A DNA stretch of 64,000 nt from contig JAUIES010000002.1 of the NCBI GenBank assembly GCA_030429705.1, positions 622,001 through 686,000 of the forward strand, given 5' to 3'. Origin of the DNA: Phycisphaerae bacterium (lineage in GTDB: Bacteria; Planctomycetota; Phycisphaerae; Phycisphaerales; UBA1924). Shown here piece by piece: positions 25,850-34,772 of the stretch. The notes under the pieces are model-generated. The model searched no databases, was not told the DNA's origin, and saw only the letters and a program-made list of their open reading frames with translations. Both the position numbers and the translations under genes were made by a program. Within the stretch, counting starts at the first letter, position 1, and each line of letters begins with the position of its first letter.

Positions 25850-25972
25850 GGTGAAATCCTTTTTCGCAGTGTTCTCAAACAGAACCTTCCGTTTCGCGTC
25901 TGTCGGCTTGCTGAGGCTGCGAAACCCTCAACCGGCCTGCTTCACGCGAACGGGACAACTCGAATCGATGAA

Positions 25973-26350
25973 CTACACGCGACGCTTCTTCGGCGGGCGG
26001 CAGCCATTATGCGGAACCGGGGTGTGGTCTTCAATCGCCGTCACACGGATGCCCGTCGAAACGAGCCCCTGCACCGCCGACTCGCGACCAGCGCCGGTGC
26101 CCTTGATCAGCACCTCGACCTCAGAAAGCCCCATCTTGCGGACTTTATGCCCAACCTGCTCACCAGCGCGAGTTGCGGCAAATGGGGTCGCCTTACGCGC
26201 GCCCTTGAAGCCGATTGTGCCCGCCGAATCCCAGGCGAGTGTTTCGCCATTGGCATCGGTGATGGTGATGATGGTGTTGTTCTGGGTCGCCTTCACATGG
26301 GCGATCCCGCGAACGACATTCTTGCGAATTTTCTTGATCTTCTTTGCCAT
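25973..26350 (-). CDS. rpsK: 30S ribosomal protein S11
   Basis: This 125-residue protein of the 30S platform is of standard length. Diagnostic segments are [38 protein letters not shown] and the C-terminal [18 protein letters not shown]. It lies between rpsM (117-bp gap) and rpoA. The order rpmJ-rpsM-rpsK is the usual alpha operon order with rpsD deleted. Confidence 0.98.
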   Translation of the reverse strand: MAKKIKKIRKNVVRGIAHVKATQNNTIITITDANGETLAWDSAGTIGFKGARKATPFAATRAGEQVGHKVRKMGLSEVEVLIKGTGAGRESAVQGLVSTGIRVTAIEDHTPVPHNGCRPPKKRRV

Positions 26351-26467
26351 ATCGGCTCGCTCCTATCGCATCCACATGCTCCCGTCGCCGGGCTGGATGC
26401 TTGCGAGGTTTCCAGTTGTCGTCGACATCGACCGCTCGCCAATCGACGAAACGATCCATGACTCCAT

Positions 26468-26845
26468 TTAACCCTTGACGCCCTTCTTCCCGGCCACGGT
26501 CTTCTTACGACCCTTGCGCGTACGAGCGTTACAACGCGTGCGTTGACCGTGCACAGGCAGACCGCGGCGATGTCGCTCGCCTCGGTACGCACGAATATCA
26601 CGCAAACGCTGGATATTCTGTTGCACCTGACGACGCAAACCACCTTCCACGATGTAATTCGTGTCAATGATCTGGTTGATCTGTGCGATCTGCTGTTCGG
26701 TCAGTTCGTTCGCCCGGACATCGCCATCAATCTGAGCTTCCGCCAACAAGTCGGCGGCAAACTTCGGACCGATCCCGTGAATGTACTGCAATGCGTACAG
26801 GATCTTCTTGCGATCGGGGACATCATTACCCGCAATTCGTGGCAC
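26468..26845 (-). CDS. rpsM: 30S ribosomal protein S13
   Basis: This 125-residue protein of the 30S head contacts the P-site tRNA and the 50S bridge. It opens with RIAGNDVPDRKKILYALQYIHGIG, has the helical RLRDIRAYRGERHRRGLPVHGQRT region, and ends in the basic NARTRKGRKKTVAGKKGVKG tail. It follows rpmJ by 12 bp, so the two are probably translated from one message. Confidence 0.98.
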   Translation of the reverse strand: MPRIAGNDVPDRKKILYALQYIHGIGPKFAADLLAEAQIDGDVRANELTEQQIAQINQIIDTNYIVEGGLRRQVQQNIQRLRDIRAYRGERHRRGLPVHGQRTRCNARTRKGRKKTVAGKKGVKG

Positions 26846-26857
26846 GATTGACGCTCC

Positions 26858-26974
26858 TCAGCCCTGGCGCTGCTTAAACCTGGGGTTCTTCTTGTTAATC
26901 ACAAAGACCTTGCCGCGCCGACGCACGATCTGGCAGTCTTTGGTTCTTCGTTTGACACTCGACTTGACTTTCAT
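26858..26974 (-). CDS. rpmJ: 50S ribosomal protein L36, zinc-free form
   Basis: A 38-codon gene reads [10 protein letters not shown]...NPRFKQRQG. Compared with the zinc form (Cys11, Cys14, Cys27, His32), it has Thr11, Cys14, Asn27 and Phe at the His place, so the zinc site is gone (a C- type L36). The ending KQRQG is diagnostic. It sits at the canonical place between secY and rpsM, 12 bp ahead of rpsM. It is below usual ORF-length cut-offs and is easily missed. Confidence 0.95.
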   Translation of the reverse strand: MKVKSSVKRRTKDCQIVRRRGKVFVINKKNPRFKQRQG

Positions 26975-27098
26975 CACGGACCTCCGGGGGCTTCCGTTCA
27001 CTCAACGAACTGTTCCGGATCGCCGCTTATGTTGCGGGCCGGTCTGAATCCTATCCACCAAGGACCGAACGGTCATCCTCTGACCGTGTCCTGAATCA

Positions 27099-28499
27099 CT
27101 AAAAACCGCCCGGCCCACGCAGTTTCGGGCTCTTACTCTCATCCCCGCCGCCGAGGAACCCTTGATAATTCCGCATGAGCAGGCTCGCCTCGACACGCTG
27201 GAGGAAGTCGAGTGCCACAGAAACAACGATCAACAGCCCGGTACCACCGAGGAACTGCGTCACCGCGAAGTCGATGTTCAGGCTTCGGTTCACCACCATT
27301 GGCATGACCGCGATCACGGAAAGGAATGCTGCACCCACATAGGTGATCCGCTCCATGACCGTTTCGAGATACTCCGCCGTCCGAGGCCCAGGACGCAACC
27401 CGGGGATAAACGAGCCGTGGTCGCGCAACTGCTTGGACATTTCCTCCGGATTGAACTGCACCGTAATCCAGAAGTAACTGAAGAAGTACACCATGATGAT
27501 GTACAGAATCACATACGGAAACTCACCCATCGCAAATGCATCATTCAGCCACCCGACGGTACTGATAAGCATCGGGCTCACATCCTGGCCCTTCAGACTC
27601 GTGTACAGCGTCGAGAACACAATCGACGGGAACATCATGAGTGAACTGGCAAAGATTATCGGCATGACGCCGCCGTGGTTCACGCGTAGAGGCAGATAAC
27701 TGCGCTGCCCGCCGAAGACCTTGCGACCACGCGTGTGTTTGGCTTGCTGGATTGGTATCCGTCGCTGTGCGACGGTGATAACCACAGAACCTGCGACGAC
27801 GAGCGCGAAACCACCTGCGAGCAGAATAATGCCAAGCCAGCCCATCTTGTCAGGGTCACCCGGATCAAAGTTGCCGACCACCGTCATGATGGCGCCCGGC
27901 ATACCAGTCAGAATGCCGGCCATAATGATGAGAGAAACACCGTTACCGATGCCGAACCGGTCGATCTGCTCGCCCAGCCACATCAGGAACACTGTGCCAG
28001 CGGTCAAGGCGCTGATCGCCATGAGCCACCACAACGGATTGGTTGCCCACGCTGGGTACACCATGCCCGCTTGACGCATGAACACCAACCACCCGGCACC
28101 CTGCACAATACAAAGTGCAATGGTCACATACCGTGTCCATTCCTGAATCTTCTGTTGACCAGTCGGGCCTTCTTCCTTCAACTGCTTAAGTACGGGAACC
28201 ACGCCACCAAGCAACTGGAAGACAATCGCTGCCGAAATGTAAGGCATGATCCCGAGGCCGAAAATCGTACTCTGTCCGAACGAACCTCCCGAGAAAATCG
28301 CGACATAAGACGCAATTCGGCTCGCGGCTCCACCTTCGGCTGCGACCTGCTGAAAGTAATCAGACAACTCGGATTGATTCACACCGGGCAGCGGAATCCA
28401 AAAACCGATTCGATAGACGATGAGCATACCGAGCGTGAACATGATCTTGTTCCGCAGCTCATCGACTTTGAACACATTGGTGATGGTCTGAATCAGCAT
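27099..28499 (-). CDS. secY: Preprotein translocase subunit SecY
   Basis: This 466-residue protein is the central pore of the Sec translocon. It has ten membrane segments, the opening KVDELRNKIMFTLGMLIVYRIGFWIPLPG, the plug/pore region TIFGLGIMPYISAAIVFQLL and the cytosolic C5 loop with PGLRPGPRTAEYLETVMERIT that contacts SecA and the ribosome. Its order after rplO is standard. No adk, map or infA follows; the next gene is rpmJ after a 124-bp gap that holds only a weak CGGTCA/TGACCG hairpin. Confidence 0.98.
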   Translation of the reverse strand: MLIQTITNVFKVDELRNKIMFTLGMLIVYRIGFWIPLPGVNQSELSDYFQQVAAEGGAASRIASYVAIFSGGSFGQSTIFGLGIMPYISAAIVFQLLGGVVPVLKQLKEEGPTGQQKIQEWTRYVTIALCIVQGAGWLVFMRQAGMVYPAWATNPLWWLMAISALTAGTVFLMWLGEQIDRFGIGNGVSLIIMAGILTGMPGAIMTVVGNFDPGDPDKMGWLGIILLAGGFALVVAGSVVITVAQRRIPIQQAKHTRGRKVFGGQRSYLPLRVNHGGVMPIIFASSLMMFPSIVFSTLYTSLKGQDVSPMLISTVGWLNDAFAMGEFPYVILYIIMVYFFSYFWITVQFNPEEMSKQLRDHGSFIPGLRPGPRTAEYLETVMERITYVGAAFLSVIAVMPMVVNRSLNIDFAVTQFLGGTGLLIVVSVALDFLQRVEASLLMRNYQGFLGGGDESKSPKLRGPGGF

Positions 28500-28529
28500 A
28501 CGAACCAGATGCTCCCGCCCAGATCGGTA

Positions 28530-29141
28530 TCAGGACTTCTTCTTGAGGACTTCCCCGCGAGATGACGCTTCAGCCTTGGCGACCTGGAATGCACGACGCT
28601 TGGCCTTCTTGGTCTGACTCTTGGGAGAATGATCATCCGAGTTGCGATCAACCCCGCGCACCTTGTCACGACGGGTGCCGGTTTCGTTGACACTGCCACC
28701 CGCGGCTTCGATCGCCTGACGAGCAGAAGCAGTCAACCGGTTCACGGTGACATCAAACTTGGCGGAGACGGTCTGGCCTTCTTCGAGAGCGCCCAGAATC
28801 TTGATATTGCGCGACTCGTCACGCACCAAGCCAGCAGCAATCAGCGTTTCCGCATTGACCGTGCCACCGTTCTTGAACGCCTCTGACTTGAGCAGATCCG
28901 ACAGATTGATCGTCCAGAATGCCACACGGAAGTTCGCGTTGGTAAATCCCATCTTCGGCAGGCGACGGAAGTATGGCATCTGGCCACCCTCAAACGCGTA
29001 CCGAGCTGAATTACCCGAGCGCGACCCCGCGCCCTTTTGGCCGCGACCTGATCGCTTGCCCACACCACTACCCGGGCCTCGCCCGATGCGCTTCCGGGCC
29101 TTGTACTTGCCCGCTTTCGCTGTTACTTCGTGAATCATCAT
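28530..29141 (-). CDS. rplO: 50S ribosomal protein L15, with extended C-terminus
   Basis: This 203-residue protein is longer than the usual ~145. Residues 1-145 carry standard L15 features (GRGPGSGVGKRSGRGQKGAGSRSG, FEGGQMPYFRRLPKMGF). The extra ~55 residues at the end are Lys/Arg/Ser-rich (SPKSQTKKAKRRAFQVAKAE). GGAGG lies 9 nt ahead of ATG 29141; a second ATG follows directly. rpmD (L30), normally between rpsE and rplO, is absent: only 30 bp separate the two genes. Confidence 0.97.
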   Translation of the reverse strand: MMIHEVTAKAGKYKARKRIGRGPGSGVGKRSGRGQKGAGSRSGNSARYAFEGGQMPYFRRLPKMGFTNANFRVAFWTINLSDLLKSEAFKNGGTVNAETLIAAGLVRDESRNIKILGALEEGQTVSAKFDVTVNRLTASARQAIEAAGGSVNETGTRRDKVRGVDRNSDDHSPKSQTKKAKRRAFQVAKAEASSRGEVLKKKS

Positions 29142-29171
29142 GTCCGGGGTCCTCCGGTCAATTGTCTGTGT

Positions 29172-29909
29172 TTACTTCGAGGCTTCCGCATCGCCCGCCG
29201 GGGGTGCATCCGTCGTCGGTGCGGCCGCTGGTGCCTGTTGTTCGCTGAAACCACCACGACCGCGGCCACCGCCGCCGCCACGACCACCACGACCACCGCC
29301 ACGACCACCACGGCCGCCACGACGCTCCTGACCGATCGTGTTCACCGGAGCAGCCATCTTTTCACCCGTGGTCTTGGGCATGAATCGCTGACCGCGTTCA
29401 GTGCGTTCTTCGATATCAGTTGTTGTGATTTCAATGCCGCGCAACTCTGCGATCTGCTCACGCGTTTGCAGGCGGGCAATGCCGTCGAACACAGCCTTGA
29501 TTACATTGATCTTGTTGTTCGAGCCGTAGCACTTGGTCAAGCAGTCAGTGATCCCTGCCATCTCAAGGACGGTACGAACCGTGCCGCCTGCAACAACACC
29601 CGTACCAGGCGATGCCGGGATGAGCCGCACACGCGAAGAACCAAATCGTCCTTCGACCTCGTGCGGGATGGTCTTACCCGTCATCAAGATTGTTGACAGG
29701 TCGCGCCGTGCGTACTTCTGTGCCTTCTCGATTGCGGTCGGCACTTCGTTGGACTTGCCGTAACCGTAACCAACCTTGCCACGCCGGTCACCAACGACCA
29801 CGAGCGCACCAAAACTGAATCGGCGTCCACCCTTCACCGTTGCAGCGGTGCGGTAGATATTGACCGTGTTAGATTCGAGTTGACTGGATTCGTCGAGCAT
29901 TTCTGCCAT
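29172..29909 (-). CDS. rpsE: 30S ribosomal protein S5, with RG-rich C-terminal tail
   Basis: This 245-residue protein is about 80 residues longer than standard S5 (~165). The core is intact (VVGDRRGKVGYGYGKSNEVPTAIEKA, RLIPASPGTGVVAGGTVRTVLE, GSNNKINVIKAV). The tail (about 165-245) includes an RGG/RG stretch at 196-220 and an Ala/Pro/Asp-rich end. RG-rich segments bind RNA in other proteins, so the tail may contact rRNA or mRNA near the entry channel, where S5 sits. The DNA for this stretch is a GCC/GGC-rich low-complexity run. Confidence 0.97.
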   Translation of the reverse strand: MAEMLDESSQLESNTVNIYRTAATVKGGRRFSFGALVVVGDRRGKVGYGYGKSNEVPTAIEKAQKYARRDLSTILMTGKTIPHEVEGRFGSSRVRLIPASPGTGVVAGGTVRTVLEMAGITDCLTKCYGSNNKINVIKAVFDGIARLQTREQIAELRGIEITTTDIEERTERGQRFMPKTTGEKMAAPVNTIGQERRGGRGGRGGGRGGRGGGGGRGRGGFSEQQAPAAAPTTDAPPAGDAEASK

Positions 29910-29937
29910 GAGATTTCTCGTTTGGTCTGTGGTGTGT

Positions 29938-30300
29938 TCAGAACTGAAGTCCGCCTTCGCGTGCGGCGTCGGCCAATGCCTTCACCCGCCCGTGATAGCG
30001 GAAACCGCCGCGATCGAACGCGACTTTTGATACCCCGGCAGCCTTGGCTTTCTCGGCGAGCTTCTTGCCCACTTCGGTCGCCGCGTTGGTGTCGCCACCA
30101 GCGCTCAGACTGACATCTTTATCGCGTGATGATGCAGAACAGATCGTGCGCCCCGCCAGATCGTCGATGACCTGCACATAGATGTGCTGCAGCGAACGAT
30201 AGACCGCCATGCGTGGTTGATCGGGCGTTCCGATGACACGCTTGCGAATGCCTGTGACGCGCCGCGAACGCCTGACTGCCTTTTTCTTTTGCTTGTCCAT
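29938..30300 (-). CDS. rplR: 50S ribosomal protein L18
   Basis: This 120-residue 5S rRNA-binding protein is of standard length. It shows [34 protein letters not shown] and the closing [29 protein letters not shown]. It lies between rplF (27-bp gap) and rpsE (28-bp gap), as usual. Confidence 0.98.
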   Translation of the reverse strand: MDKQKKKAVRRSRRVTGIRKRVIGTPDQPRMAVYRSLQHIYVQVIDDLAGRTICSASSRDKDVSLSAGGDTNAATEVGKKLAEKAKAAGVSKVAFDRGGFRYHGRVKALADAAREGGLQF

Positions 30301-30327
30301 GATCGCGTTTCCTCTACGCCGAAGCCA

Positions 30328-30879
30328 TTAGCTGCCGAACTGCTTCCCTTGCTTGCGAACGATCACTTCGTCCGCATACTTGATACCCTTGCCGTTGTAT
30401 GGTTCCGGCGGACGCTTCGATCGAATCTTCGCGGCAAGTTGACCAATCGCCTGCTTGTCGGCACCGGTTAGCGTGATCATCTGCTTTTCAACCGCAACAT
30501 TGAGACCCGTTGGAATCGCCACTTCGACAGCGTTGGCAAAACCCACATTCAACTTCAGTGTCTGCCCGGAGTGCACAGCCGTCCAACCCACACCGATGAT
30601 CTCGAGTTTCTTCGTGTACCCCTCGGTTACGCCCACGATCATGTTATTGATGATCGCGCGAGTCGTGCCCCACAAGGCGCGGACCTGACGGTTGGCAAGG
30701 CCTGCTTCGTTGATCGAAACAGCAATCGACTTCTCACTTTCATCCCAAACCACTTTGACGGATGGACTGAAGGTAAAGTCGAGCGATCCTTGTTTGCCTT
30801 CGATCTGAATCGTGTTGCCATTCAGCGAGACTTTGACCCCGGCTGGTACGGCGACGGGTTGTTTACCAATTCTTGACAT
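30328..30879 (-). CDS. rplF: 50S ribosomal protein L6
   Basis: This 183-residue protein near the factor-binding centre is of standard length. It opens MSRIGKQPVAVPAGVKVSLNG, carries the duplicated domain, and ends with PPEPYNGKGIKYADEVIVRKQGK. It follows rpsH after 79 bp, which hold no obvious element. Confidence 0.98.
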   Translation of the reverse strand: MSRIGKQPVAVPAGVKVSLNGNTIQIEGKQGSLDFTFSPSVKVVWDESEKSIAVSINEAGLANRQVRALWGTTRAIINNMIVGVTEGYTKKLEIIGVGWTAVHSGQTLKLNVGFANAVEVAIPTGLNVAVEKQMITLTGADKQAIGQLAAKIRSKRPPEPYNGKGIKYADEVIVRKQGKQFGS

Positions 30880-30958
30880 CGGCCTGTCCTCTTCTTCTGC
30901 CGCTCTTCGCGACCCGGCAGGGATTCCATTGCCCCAAAAGTCTGTCTACGAAACGCGG

Positions 30959-31357
30959 TCAGATAACCGTGCAAAGTAACTCGCCACCAACCCGCTTCTC
31001 GCGGCACGCACGGTCGCTCATCACCCCACTACTCGTCGAGATGATCGAAATGCCCAACCCCTGGCGGATCGGATCCAGTTCTTCAACCTTTCGATACACG
31101 CGGCATCCAGGCTTGCTCTCACGCTTGAGCGTGTGCAGGATCGTTTCACCCCGCGGTCCATACCGCAGGGAAATATTGATCTTGCCCTGGCGATCGTCTT
31201 CCACCACTTCAAAACCTGCGATGTAGCCCTCCGCCTGAAGCGTCTCCGCGATCCCGCGGCAGACCTTTGAGTTCAGGCAGATGACTTCCTTGCTTCGATT
31301 CCGGGCCGCGTTGCGTATCCGGGTAAGCATGTCGGCGATAGGGTCGTTCAATGACAT
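30959..31357 (-). CDS. rpsH: 30S ribosomal protein S8
   Basis: This 132-residue 16S rRNA-binding protein is of standard length. It opens NDPIADMLTRIRNAARNRS and ends with the S8 motif STSSGVMSDRACREKRVGGELLC. In enterobacteria S8 represses the spc operon; no matching RNA target was recognised here. It lies 35 bp after rpsN. Confidence 0.98.
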   Translation of the reverse strand: MSLNDPIADMLTRIRNAARNRSKEVICLNSKVCRGIAETLQAEGYIAGFEVVEDDRQGKINISLRYGPRGETILHTLKRESKPGCRVYRKVEELDPIRQGLGISIISTSSGVMSDRACREKRVGGELLCTVI

Positions 31358-31392
31358 TCTGATTCCTCAGTGCGTACGAGCAGCAGTTTGAT

Positions 31393-31578
31393 TTACCAAG
31401 ACGCTTTGCGCATGCCCGGGATCTTCCCCTCGAGCGCCAACTTGCGAAGCATGATGCGGCTGATGCGGAACTTGCGATACACCGAACGCGAACGCCCCGT
31501 CAACTCACAACGACGAACGATGCGCGAAGAATACTTCGGTGTCTTCTTGCTCTTGGCGACCTGTGCTTTCGTAGCCAT
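31393..31578 (-). CDS. rpsN: 30S ribosomal protein S14, short form without zinc ligands
   Basis: This 61-residue protein has the length and end ([10 protein letters not shown]) of the type Z S14, which normally binds zinc through Cys24, Cys27, Cys40 and Cys43. Here these are Cys24, Thr27, Ser40 and Met43, so three of four ligands are gone. It therefore keeps the short backbone but should fold without zinc. The rest ([18 protein letters not shown]) is conserved. It lies between rplE (23-bp gap) and rpsH. Confidence 0.97.
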   Translation of the reverse strand: MATKAQVAKSKKTPKYSSRIVRRCELTGRSRSVYRKFRISRIMLRKLALEGKIPGMRKASW

Positions 31579-31601
31579 TCAAATCCTCTCCGTCGAAACA
31601 A

Positions 31602-32249
31602 TCAGTTGCGATCAGTCTCAGGCTTGCGGAACGGCATACCCAATTCACCAAGCACGAAACGGCTCAGATCAGGTGTCGAATTCGCAAAGCAGAAGTTAAT
31701 GTTCATGCCGTGGGTGAAGTTCACCTCGGCCATATTAATCTCAGGAAACACACCCTGTTCGGTCAACCCGATCGAGTAACTCCCCTGTCGGTCAAATGCC
31801 TTGTCACTCAGGCCACGGAAGTCCTTGATACGAGGTGTGGCAATGTGAATCAGGCGATCAAGGAAATGCCACATCCGCTCGCGGCGAAGGGTGACCATCG
31901 CAGCAGTTTCGTAGCCAGCACGAACCTTGAAGTTCGAAACAGACTTCTTGGCTGCAATCATCAGAGGCTTTTGCCCTGAGATCGTCGAGAGCGTATCGAG
32001 AACGGTTGACTTCACATTCGGAGGCAGCTTCGTGCCGTCCAGATGACGCCCCATGTTCACATTGATCACAATCTTGTTCAAGCGTGGCATTTGCATCGGG
32101 TTCTTGATCCCGAACTCGCTCGCCACCTTTTCACAGATCGTGTCCTGGTACATCGCCTGCAAGCGAGGCGTGCCAGAAGGCTGAAGTGCCGCCTCGACGA
32201 TTGCCGGGTCGCTGCCGTGTGATTTGCTTTTGTTCTTGTCTTTAGCCAT
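31602..32249 (-). CDS. rplE: 50S ribosomal protein L5, with N-terminal extension
   Basis: This 215-residue protein has about 30 extra residues at the start (Lys/Ser/Gly-rich) compared with the usual ~180. The core shows RLQAMYQDTICEKVASEFG, MPRLNKIVINVNMG, KPLMIAAKKSVSNFKVRAG and MAEVNFTHGMNINFCFAN. L5 binds 5S rRNA and contacts the P-site tRNA. It follows rplX by 42 bp. Confidence 0.98.
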   Translation of the reverse strand: MAKDKNKSKSHGSDPAIVEAALQPSGTPRLQAMYQDTICEKVASEFGIKNPMQMPRLNKIVINVNMGRHLDGTKLPPNVKSTVLDTLSTISGQKPLMIAAKKSVSNFKVRAGYETAAMVTLRRERMWHFLDRLIHIATPRIKDFRGLSDKAFDRQGSYSIGLTEQGVFPEINMAEVNFTHGMNINFCFANSTPDLSRFVLGELGMPFRKPETDRN

Positions 32250-32291
32250 GACTTGATCTCGATGAGTTTGATCTCGATGTAGATATCTCGA

Positions 32292-32651
32292 TCAGAGCGT
32301 GTCGGTCTTCGTCCGCTCACCCTTGCGCTTGCGAACCATCGTCGGAATCGGTTGGCCGGTCTTGACAGCCACTCGCACCTTCGATCCGTCTTTCTTGGTT
32401 TCGAAGCGGACACGCGTCGGCTTCCCGTCAACCACCACATTCACATTTGACATGTGAATGGAGGCTTCTCGTTCAATCTTGCCACCCTGCGGACTCTGCT
32501 GAGTCGGCTTGATGTGCTTGGTCTTCAGGTTGACTCCTTTGACAATCACAGCATCTTTCGCGGTGAGCACCGAAGTGACCTCGCCGGTTTTGCCCTTGTG
32601 ATCGCCCGAAAGCACCATCACCGTATCACCTGTTCGAATATGCCTTGGCAT
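32292..32651 (-). CDS. rplX: 50S ribosomal protein L24
   Basis: This 119-residue assembly-initiator protein has the KOW motif in RTGDTVMVLSGDHKGKTGEVTSVLTAKDAVIVKGVN and the conserved KHIKPTQQSPQGGKIEREASIHMSNV. Its ATG follows the rplN stop with one base between (TGACATG), so translation is coupled. Confidence 0.98.
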   Translation of the reverse strand: MPRHIRTGDTVMVLSGDHKGKTGEVTSVLTAKDAVIVKGVNLKTKHIKPTQQSPQGGKIEREASIHMSNVNVVVDGKPTRVRFETKKDGSKVRVAVKTGQPIPTMVRKRKGERTKTDTL

Positions 32652-32652
32652 G

Positions 32653-33039
32653 TCAGATCACCTCCGAAGCGAGTGAAACGATCTTCATGTAATTCTTGTC
32701 ACGCAACTCGCGAGCGACAGCGCCAAAGATGCGTGTCCCGCGCGGGTTGCCGTCGTCGTTGATCAACACCACCGCGTTCGAGTCAAACTTGACATATGAC
32801 CCGTCGGGACGCCGCGTTGACTTCTTCGTCCGTACGATCACAGCCTTGGACATTTCGCCTGGCTTGATGTCCGATCCGGGCAGTGCTTTCTTGATGCTCA
32901 CCAACACACGATCACCCACTCCGGCGTTCTGCCGTGTGTAGTTACCTCGCTTGGTTGATCCGCCATACTTGCGGATCACATAAGCGATTTTGGCACCCGA
33001 GTTGTCTGCAACATCACATCTGGATTCTTGTTGGAGCAT
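32653..33039 (-). CDS. rplN: 50S ribosomal protein L14
   Basis: This 128-residue protein is close to the usual 122. It opens [17 protein letters not shown] and has [21 protein letters not shown] and the closing [19 protein letters not shown]. It lies between rpsQ (49-bp gap) and rplX. Confidence 0.98.
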   Translation of the reverse strand: MLQQESRCDVADNSGAKIAYVIRKYGGSTKRGNYTRQNAGVGDRVLVSIKKALPGSDIKPGEMSKAVIVRTKKSTRRPDGSYVKFDSNAVVLINDDGNPRGTRIFGAVARELRDKNYMKIVSLASEVI

Positions 33040-33088
33040 GGCTCAAACCGTCCTGCTTCTGGCCGAGGGTTCGTGCCCTCGGATGCAA

Positions 33089-33367
33089 TCACACCACTTC
33101 AGTCGATCGTTGTTCCACGATCCGCATCAGACGCCACGACTTGGTCTTGCTGATCGGGCGGCAAGGTGCCACCTCCACAACATCGCCAGTGTGCGACTCG
33201 TTGTTTTCATCGTGAACATGCAGCACCGACCGCTTGCTCACATACTTCCCGTACTTCGGATGCGGAGAGCGATAGTGGATCACAACCCGGCGCGTCTTGT
33301 CACGCCCGTCAGAGTCCACAACCCCAATCCGTGTCCCAGTCACATGTCCCGCTGATGATTCAGTCAT
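33089..33367 (-). CDS. rpsQ: 30S ribosomal protein S17
   Basis: This 92-residue protein has the OB-fold motif GVVDSDGRDKTRRVVIHYRSPHPKYGKYV and the closing ETRPISKTKSW-type segment (here CRPISKTKSWRLMRIVE). The length is standard. It follows rpmC by 23 bp. Confidence 0.97.
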   Translation of the reverse strand: MTESSAGHVTGTRIGVVDSDGRDKTRRVVIHYRSPHPKYGKYVSKRSVLHVHDENNESHTGDVVEVAPCRPISKTKSWRLMRIVEQRSTEVV

Positions 33368-33390
33368 GACTCATGTTCCTCGCAAACCGC

Positions 33391-33594
33391 TCAGCCCTGC
33401 TCCGACGCCAGCTCACGCGAGCGACGCTCTGTCAACAGTCGAGCGATGTCGCGCTTGACCTTTTCAAACCGTGATACATCTTCAACCTTCTCGGTCACAC
33501 TCGATGAGCGAAGCGAGAACAGCTTTGCACGAAGCTTGCCTAACTCGTGCTGAATCTCTTCATCCTTCAGCGCTCGTACTTCTTTACCAGTCAT
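33391..33594 (-). CDS. rpmC: 50S ribosomal protein L29
   Basis: This 67-residue two-helix protein sits near the tunnel exit. ATG 33594 is chosen because GGAG lies 6 nt upstream; the GTG at 33606 directly after the rplP stop would overlap that ribosome site. It shows MTGKEVRALKDEEIQHELGKL and EKVKRDIARLLTERRSREL, which are L29 signatures. Confidence 0.95.
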   Translation of the reverse strand: MTGKEVRALKDEEIQHELGKLRAKLFSLRSSSVTEKVEDVSRFEKVKRDIARLLTERRSRELASEQG

Positions 33595-33606
33595 TGCACG
33601 CTCCAC

Positions 33607-34032
33607 TTACACTGAAAGACGACGCTTGATGAAACGACACCGCACCGGCATCTTCATCGCAACTCGAACCATCGCTTCTTTGGCACGAGCCTCAGAAACA
33701 CCCGCAAGCTCAAACAACACCGTGCCTTCACGCACGCGAGCTGCCCAATAATCAATGTCGGCCTTGCCCTTACCCATGCGCGTTTCAAGCGGCTTCTTCG
33801 AAACCGGCTTATCCGGGAAAACGCGGATAAACAACTTGCCTTCACGCTTCAGGTAGTGCTGGGCGGCAATTCGCCCGGCTTCAATACAGTTGCTCTTCAG
33901 CCAGCACTGCTCGAGTGACTGCAACCCAAACTCGCCAAACGCAACGAAGTTCCCCTTCGTGGCTTTGCGGTCGCGGGCGCGACGAAACTCTTTACGATGC
34001 TTAACACGCTTTGGAATCTTATAAGGGGGCAT
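33607..34032 (-). CDS. rplP: 50S ribosomal protein L16
   Basis: This 141-residue protein of the 50S central protuberance/A-site region shows [20 protein letters not shown], the [41 protein letters not shown] region and [15 protein letters not shown] few family-conserved residues differ ([10 protein letters not shown] for the usual AARIAMTRHI), but all segments are present. It follows rpsC by 38 bp. Confidence 0.97.
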   Translation of the reverse strand: MPPYKIPKRVKHRKEFRRARDRKATKGNFVAFGEFGLQSLEQCWLKSNCIEAGRIAAQHYLKREGKLFIRVFPDKPVSKKPLETRMGKGKADIDYWAARVREGTVLFELAGVSEARAKEAMVRVAMKMPVRCRFIKRRLSV

Positions 34033-34070
34033 TACTCAATATCCCTATTCTGGTCTTCAATCCGTTTCGC

Positions 34071-34772
34071 TTACCGACGCCCGCGAGCACGCGCCTGTGC
34101 GCCAGCTGCCCGTGACTGTTCTTCTTCCGCTTGCTCGGTGTACTCGCCCTTATAAATCCAGGCCTTCACACCGATGATGCCATAGGTTGTCCGCGCTTCG
34201 GCAAACCCGTAGTCAATGTTCGCCTGCAGCGTGCTCAACGGCAGCGAGCCCAAACGAACATCCAAACGACGGCTCATTTCAGCACCACCAAGGCGGCCAC
34301 TGATCTGAATCTTTACGCCCTGAGCGCCCGCCTGCATGACGGCCTCGGCGCGATTCTTTACAACACGACGGAAACTCATACGCTTGTTCAACTGCTCGGA
34401 AACACTCTCCGCGAGCAACTGGGCATTCATGTCCGGGTTCCGAATCTCGATAATCGAGATCGAAACCTTACGACCGGTCATGTACTGCAACTCTTCCGTC
34501 ATACGGTCGACTTCGGCACCCTTCGGACCGATCACCAACCCAGGACGAGCCGACTTGAGAATCACCTTCAACTCTTCACGAGTTCGTTCGATGATGATCT
34601 CGCTGACCGCAGCATTCGGCGGCGTGCGATTGAGTCGGCGGTCGAGGAACTGACGAATCTTTTCGTCCTCGATCAACAACTCACCGTACAACGCCTTCGG
34701 AGCGTACCACCGACTGCGATGCGCTTCAGTAATACCAAGACGGAATCCAAATGGATGTGTTTTCTGTCCCAT
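34071..34772 (-). CDS. rpsC: 30S ribosomal protein S3
   Basis: This 233-residue protein at the mRNA entry channel opens MGQKTHPFGFRLGITEAHRSRWYA, has the KH-type loop VIGPKGAEVDRM and the C-terminal GAQGVKIQISGRLGGAEMSR and YGIIGVKAWIYKGEY. The Arg-rich tail (about 215-233) is common. Its ATG overlaps the rplV stop by one base (TGATG). Confidence 0.98.
   Translation of the reverse strand: MGQKTHPFGFRLGITEAHRSRWYAPKALYGELLIEDEKIRQFLDRRLNRTPPNAAVSEIIIERTREELKVILKSARPGLVIGPKGAEVDRMTEELQYMTGRKVSISIIEIRNPDMNAQLLAESVSEQLNKRMSFRRVVKNRAEAVMQAGAQGVKIQISGRLGGAEMSRRLDVRLGSLPLSTLQANIDYGFAEARTTYGIIGVKAWIYKGEYTEQAEEEQSRAAGAQARARGRR

Noticed and set aside
29138-29331. Val/Ala- and Pro/Arg-rich frames around the S5 tail
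   Set aside because: They are shadows of the GC-rich RG-coding run in S5.
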